Shown: positions 59,371 through 64,000 of the stretch, piece by piece
How the letters are laid out: every line of letters begins with the position of its first letter
Numbering within the stretch: the first letter of the stretch is position 1
NCBI GenBank assembly: GCA_001600455.1
Contig: BCKC01000003.1
Span: 682,001 to 746,000, forward strand
Source: Endocalyx cinctus
Taxonomy: Eukaryota; Ascomycota; Sordariomycetes; Amphisphaeriales; Apiosporaceae
DNA length: 64,000 nt
Reading direction: 5' to 3'
The notes under the pieces: generated by a model
What the model was told of the DNA's origin: nothing
The model's input: the letters and a program-made list of their open reading frames with translations, nothing else
Databases searched by the model: none
Program-made: the position numbers and the translations under genes

Positions 59371-60485
59371 AAGGGGGCAAGATATTCAGAGAGAAAGAGA
59401 GAGGGGGGGGGGGNGAGGGGGGTTGAGGAAGATGTTGATTATTGGTAGATCGGATGATTAATAACCCTGGTTAACGTGAAGAACAAGAAGAAGAAATTGA
59501 TTGCTCATTCGATTTTTTTTTTTCGGCTGAGGAGAGGGTAAGTGTGTTATCTCATATCTTACCTTGCTTCCTCTCGCAGGGTCGGGAGAGTCAGATTCGG
59601 AATAGGTCTCGGATTATTTCCTCGGCGTATAAATCCCTACTCATAAAGACTTGCTTTCCCTCTGGTCCTCGAGAGAATTGGTTTCGGATATCATTAGTAC
59701 CACTACCCTAGAAGATTGATTGCGTGGAAGTGTTATAAAACCCACAGGTAGTACTCGTTGGGTGGTCGTTGTTGATATTGCTCCCCTTTTATTGTATACC
59801 AGAACTGGCGCTACGTCTTCGTTTTTCGTCATCGTTTGCTCCTCAGATACACGCAGAAGTTGACAACCATAATAAATCGGCTTGTCTTACATGCTTATAC
59901 TTGATTTGGCTACGTCTTCCCTTTCATCATGCACGTGAGAGACTCGTATAGCCCTCTCAAAGCAGCTTTTGAAGTATTACAATCCCACCTTGTTTCATTA
60001 TGAATTTAACATATATTAAACATTGTGGGATTTCTCATATACCACCATACCAAGTAACTACCTTATATTGTTCTTATCACGAATCGAATAATGCTACAGA
60101 CTTATAAAACATCATGATGAAATGCCGAAAAAAAATATCAAGTCAGATAGTACAACGATTCAAAACTTTGAGTAGTGTTTAGATGGATAATTACAGATAT
60201 AATAATAACAAAGAGTAGGGAGAGAGAGCAGAACTAAAGAGCTGCGAGTCGCTACCTAATAAACGCCTAATTTACAAACCAACGAATATTGCAAGGAGGG
60301 TGACAATATCAAACTTAAAACACTGATCGATACAAAACGAGATTCCATTTTCTCCAAAGCAGAAAAAAAAAATAAGAATCATTGCAATTCAACCTCCGTT
60401 AAGTAACAAGATGAAATTCGTAACCGTCAAAACTGATACGGCAATCCGGCTGCCTTTCGTCATTCTGTTTTTCACCGGCATGTAT
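59371..60485. other. Intergenic between convergent genes
   Basis: Holds a G-run with one N (59404-59420, N at 59414) and otherwise AT-rich sequence. No gene recognised. Confidence 0.55.
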
Positions 60486-63239
60486 TTAGAATCCCGACGG
60501 ACCCTTCCCGTCAATCCCCCCAGTCGTGAAATATTCCGCAACGACGCCGAGAGAGTAAGATATACCGGCGACCCACGTGCCGCCGATGAGTACCCTCTTA
60601 CCCAGGCCGGATTTCTTCGTCTTCTTCTTTTGTTCCTGATTGTCTGCCGACGACTTGGTTCCGCTGAACACCGGTTCTTCTCGTCTCACGTCGATGTTGG
60701 AACGGAACGGCACCTGTTCTGGTTCCGACGAATCTACGTTGGGCATATCGTAATTGACGAAACCCGTAGGCGACGCGAACTCCGCCGCGCTGAGCAACGA
60801 CGTCGGTTTGCCCATCAGGTCGATCGGGTTTACCGGCGTGGCTTCTTTCGATGCCTTCTTGGGGGTCCGAACTTTGCGGAATACGAGTACGTCCCCGCTT
60901 CCGGACACGATCTCGAATCCTTCGGCTTGTAAAGGGGCAAAGTGCGGGAAGAACTTTGTCGGGTTTGAAAGACGTAGCAGGACTTCTGTTGGGCTTAGAG
61001 GAGCTGCCTGGTCGGGCACAACCGACGTAGTCTCGGCTACATTGATATTCTGCATAGTTGGGTCATATGCTAGAATCTTATATACTGTTGGCTCCGTAGC
61101 TCCACTTGGTGCATTCTTACTAGCCACTTCAGATGATGTCGGTGAGTATAAGCCATCGATTTCGGGATCTCTATGGGAAAATACGATCTCGGGCGGGTCC
61201 AAGCGGTGAAGCGTTGGCTTTTGAGCCGGCAGGGTCTCCGAAATGGGCTTATCAGGGTAACAATCATTGTAGGTCCTGGTATATACCGGCATTGTCTGAC
61301 TCCCACATTCTTCCTCGTACGATGTCTCTAAACCCTGAGGCTCTTTGGAATACTGATCAGAACCCAATTCTTCGCGCGCAGATGGTCGTCTGTCATCTTC
61401 TGTAATACCCTTGTTCGGTTTCGCGGCATGCCCCAATTTGAATTGGCCTTGCTGTCTTTCTAGCGCCGGCTCTAATTTCACGGAGCTCGATTTTTTATTA
61501 TTGAACTCCTGAGTATCCGGTTTGAAATCAAGCTTGCTCGTGGCGTCGACCGTGTTGGACCGGGAACTTGGCGTTTTGGCATCCCACGGCCCTGAAAATT
61601 CTTCAGGAAAGTCCCGAATATAATTGCCAGTCAACGTTTGCGGAGCTTTCTTGGGTGATTTTCTTTTAGCTCTTTCTCTAGATTCTTCGATAGCGACAGT
61701 CGCTTCATAGTCTGCTTTGTCGGAAGCTTGATTAAGATCTCGCAAGGATCTCTCTAATCCCTCTCTATCTTTTGCAATAAAACTCGATGTATGGTCTTTT
61801 GATGACTCTAGACCGCGTTCCGTGCCATTACCACTCGATGACTCAGAAATCACCGCCGAGCTTGTTTGCAGGTCATTGGCTTTTGAACCCTCCAAAGAAC
61901 TTGAGGTCACTGGTTTTTCTGCCTGAACGGCCTCATCATGGCTGTAATACGCGGTAGATCTATATTTATCAAGACTACCGTATTGTCCAAAAGGTTCGTC
62001 AACCACATTTTCATCCTGAACTTCTTTTGGGCTTTTGCTGAAAGTGGTATATCCGGAGTTGGTCTTGACCGAGGAGTCTTTGCCTAGAAAATCTCTTTCG
62101 GTCATATAAGGTTCGTACTCGCGTAGTTCTTCAAGTCGATGCGTCTTCCTAGAGCCACGGTCTGCCTTGTCAAGTTCGACGTTACGGTACTTATCGAGGT
62201 CGTCATGCTCTTGTGTGCCGTTTGATGGCAGATCCACAGAATCGTCAGCTGATAGTGCTCGATACTTATCCAGGTCATCGTACTGCTCAACTGGATCCTC
62301 TGGTGGTAGGTGGTTCAGGGAGTACTCCTCGCTGCGATCTACAGTCCCTAGTATGGTATCACCTAATTGATCAATAGATGAGGTCGCGCTCGAGTTAGGT
62401 CTTTTTGGTGGAGTTATGTTGGTTGGTTTGTCATCAAGTTCAACTTCTTCATATTTCCTAACCTCCGAGATTGAAGGTTTCGGGTCAGAGTAGACAGGTT
62501 CTCTCTTGTTATCGAGATTTGGTGGAGTGAAAGTGGAAAATTGTGACCTATACGACTTGAAACTCTTGATTGGAGGCTCAACTTCGGTGTCCATAGCTTC
62601 GTATGACTTCCTCGGAATTTTCCGGTTCGTGATTGGATCGATCTCGTACTCCTCTCTGATCGACGGATCATTTTTACTTGGATCATCTGCGAGGTGCTTC
62701 TTGGCTGTGTCGAAACGTGGCGGTTTGGTGTCTTGGTCAGAACGCAGTCGCCTAGTACCGATTGAAGCCTCCTTAATCCAGCGATTGACCACTCGGTCAA
62801 CTTGAGATGGCCAATCATTGAAATCTTTTCTGGAATCCGGCGTTGATGACGTGTTTTTGTATGTACCTCTTGAACATGGTGTCTCTGAAGCCGGCTGCCG
62901 GGCTGTCTTCCCGTGAAACCGGTCATCATCAATATCCATTGACCAGAAGTTTCCAACTTTTGGGCCACGATACCAAGCAAGTACGTGATCAGGGGTAAGC
63001 TTGTATTTCCCGAGGAATCGGTCGCATGGTGAGTGCGGTTGTCGCTCGAGATTCTTGAAATATCTTTGCCTCATCATACGGTACCTATGGCGCATTTCTT
63101 CTTGTAATTTAGCATCGACACGGCTGGCCCATAGCTCGAAACGAAATGCACGAGTTTGCTGACGTCGAGAGTAGCAAGCGGCGGCATGGTTAACTAAGGA
63201 CCTCGCTCGGGTCGTTCGCGAGCTGACCTCGGTCAGCAT
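60486..63239 (-). CDS. Large fungal protein, probably mitochondrial, with LDKYR repeats and one C-terminal membrane segment
   Basis: Single exon, 917 aa. The N-terminus (MLTEVSSRTTRARSLVNHAAACYSRR without acidic residues after Glu4) looks like a mitochondrial presequence. A charged block follows (FRFELWASRVDAKLQEEMRHR) with YKLTPDHVLAWYRGPKVGNFW. The long middle is hydrophilic and Ser/Asp/Lys-rich. It contains three copies of LDKYR (DDLDKYRALS, DDLDKYRNVE, GSLDKYRSTA) near residues 320, 346 and 421. A conserved C-terminal region reads PTVYKILAYDPTMQNI, LSPTEVLLRLSNPTKFFPHF and LQAEGFEIVSGSGDVLVFRK. It ends in a Lys-rich stretch and one membrane helix (VLIGGTWVAGISYSLGVV), then YFTTGG. Fungal homologues are usually called serine/threonine-rich or hypothetical. 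Function unknown; inner-membrane anchoring is inferred. Confidence 0.88.
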   Translation of the reverse strand: MLTEVSSRTTRARSLVNHAAACYSRRQQTRAFRFELWASRVDAKLQEEMRHRYRMMRQRYFKNLERQPHSPCDRFLGKYKLTPDHVLAWYRGPKVGNFWSMDIDDDRFHGKTARQPASETPCSRGTYKNTSSTPDSRKDFNDWPSQVDRVVNRWIKEASIGTRRLRSDQDTKPPRFDTAKKHLADDPSKNDPSIREEYEIDPITNRKIPRKSYEAMDTEVEPPIKSFKSYRSQFSTFTPPNLDNKREPVYSDPKPSISEVRKYEEVELDDKPTNITPPKRPNSSATSSIDQLGDTILGTVDRSEEYSLNHLPPEDPVEQYDDLDKYRALSADDSVDLPSNGTQEHDDLDKYRNVELDKADRGSRKTHRLEELREYEPYMTERDFLGKDSSVKTNSGYTTFSKSPKEVQDENVVDEPFGQYGSLDKYRSTAYYSHDEAVQAEKPVTSSSLEGSKANDLQTSSAVISESSSGNGTERGLESSKDHTSSFIAKDREGLERSLRDLNQASDKADYEATVAIEESRERAKRKSPKKAPQTLTGNYIRDFPEEFSGPWDAKTPSSRSNTVDATSKLDFKPDTQEFNNKKSSSVKLEPALERQQGQFKLGHAAKPNKGITEDDRRPSAREELGSDQYSKEPQGLETSYEEECGSQTMPVYTRTYNDCYPDKPISETLPAQKPTLHRLDPPEIVFSHRDPEIDGLYSPTSSEVASKNAPSGATEPTVYKILAYDPTMQNINVAETTSVVPDQAAPLSPTEVLLRLSNPTKFFPHFAPLQAEGFEIVSGSGDVLVFRKVRTPKKASKEATPVNPIDLMGKPTSLLSAAEFASPTGFVNYDMPNVDSSEPEQVPFRSNIDVRREEPVFSGTKSSADNQEQKKKTKKSGLGKRVLIGGTWVAGISYSLGVVAEYFTTGGIDGKGPSGF

Positions 63240-64000
63240 GTTTTCTGGACCGTAGACACTTAACGCGCTACTTTATATCCAGGAAGATGTATAAATAGCT
63301 TTCGCTGGGAATCACGCGGGGGTAGCGGTATGGATATGAGCGGATAGGACGGGGTATGAATACTCGAGGCACACTCAGTTGTTGTACGGCAAATGACGTC
63401 AAAAGGTAGGAATGAATTGACCTAGATTATCTTGAACTCCCACAATATAGAGATGGGAAAGAGATTCGATACTACATATTAATGAAAAGCGAAAATGGTT
63501 AAGTTCATAGGAATAACATAGAGTTAAAGATCTCGCTCTTTAGGCTATCTGCTAGAAATCCTATAAGGAGATGGATTGGTCAGATGATTGCATATATACG
63601 TATATGTGGATATGTAGACACAATGGATGTAGACATATGCAGATATATGTTGAAGTACGATATATCTAAGATATATAGAAGGGTTTTAAAGAGATATGTA
63701 TCTGTATAGATAAATAATGATTCACATTTACATGATTGAGAGAATATCTGGTGGTCTGTTTCAAGGTTATAAGTTGATGGACGATGGAGGAGGGGAAGCA
63801 ACTGAGCCTAGATATGGTAAGGATCTAAGTACTTTACACTATAGATAGGTACTGCATAGCAGGCAGACAAGCAGGTTTAGCTGCCTACGTCGTTCGGGCT
63901 GATCTGATGGGTCCCAAGAAATCGGGGAAGTACAGGGTAAGCCCCACTGTGGATCATTTGATATGCGGGAACGCTCGATTTGCGGGGTATTTTTATACTA
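63240..64000. other. Intergenic, right edge of the window
   Basis: Promoter side of the preceding minus-strand gene, rich in ATAT words. No gene recognised; the next gene lies beyond the edge. Confidence 0.5.

Noticed and set aside
1..64000. CRISPR arrays, rRNA genes, bacterial-type operons or biosynthetic gene cluster
   Set aside because: None seen: no regularly spaced repeats, no 5S-like sequence found by eye, and no polyketide, peptide synthase or terpene enzymes.

Overview
This window is nuclear DNA from a filamentous ascomycete (Pezizomycotina, probably a Sordariomycete). The reasons are: many short introns (58-108 nt, one of 203 nt) with GTRNGT donors and YAG acceptors, AT-rich intergenic DNA around GC-rich coding sequence, no operons, and fungus-type proteins such as a fused Leu1 isomerase, two-BIR Bir1, Ctk2, an FHA protein of Tos4/Plm2 type and ACR3. 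I find 20 protein-coding genes and one tRNA gene. Exon joins were worked out by eye from splice sites and reading frame; nothing was confirmed with transcripts or database searches.

Layout. 1-1448: 5' part of a GH31 alpha-glycosidase running off the left edge (minus). 2265-4128: acidic nuclear-type protein, possibly CRF1/IFH1-like (minus). 7397-10129: kinesin-6 motor (plus). 11729-14370: LEU1 (minus). 16543-16630: intron-containing tRNA-His(GTG). 17123-18273: GPR1/FUN34/YaaH membrane protein with a 5-nt micro-exon and a GC-AG intron (minus). 20157-22419: PRD1 metallopeptidase (plus). 23064-25746: BIR1 (plus). 26093-27262: degenerate metallo-beta-lactamase-fold protein (minus). 29314-29520: 68-aa secreted peptide precursor (minus). 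33615-35511: PTEN-type phosphatase (minus). 36875-37961: Pom33/TMEM33 family (minus). 39431-40946: ACR3 arsenite efflux (plus), convergent with a bZIP factor at 41096-41878 (minus). 42497-43980: CTK2 cyclin (minus). 44709-45713: palmitoyl-protein thioesterase (plus). 46197-47402: ribosomal L1-domain nucleolar protein (minus). 52214-54408: RhoGAP-domain protein lacking the arginine finger (plus). 56141-57740: FHA protein (plus). 59101-59370: 89-aa protein (plus). 60486-63239: large mitochondrial-type membrane protein (minus).

How the genes work together. Most are unrelated housekeeping genes. The one pair with a likely functional link is ACR3 with its convergent bZIP neighbour (149 bp apart), which recalls the yeast ARR1/ARR3 arrangement. 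Several others act in mitosis or nuclear function (kinesin-6, Bir1, FHA, Ctk2, Pom33) but are not clustered.

The long intergenic stretches (up to 4.8 kb) hold no convincing genes. They do hold homopolymers, microsatellites, a hairpin, a 32-bp tandem duplication, and strongly over-represented short words (TACTTAAGTA, TACCTAGGTA, TACTCCGTA). I saw no transposon, CRISPR array or rRNA gene. The most unusual items are the micro-exon, the arginine-finger-less RhoGAP, the paired TACYTARGTA words and the putative secreted peptide precursor.
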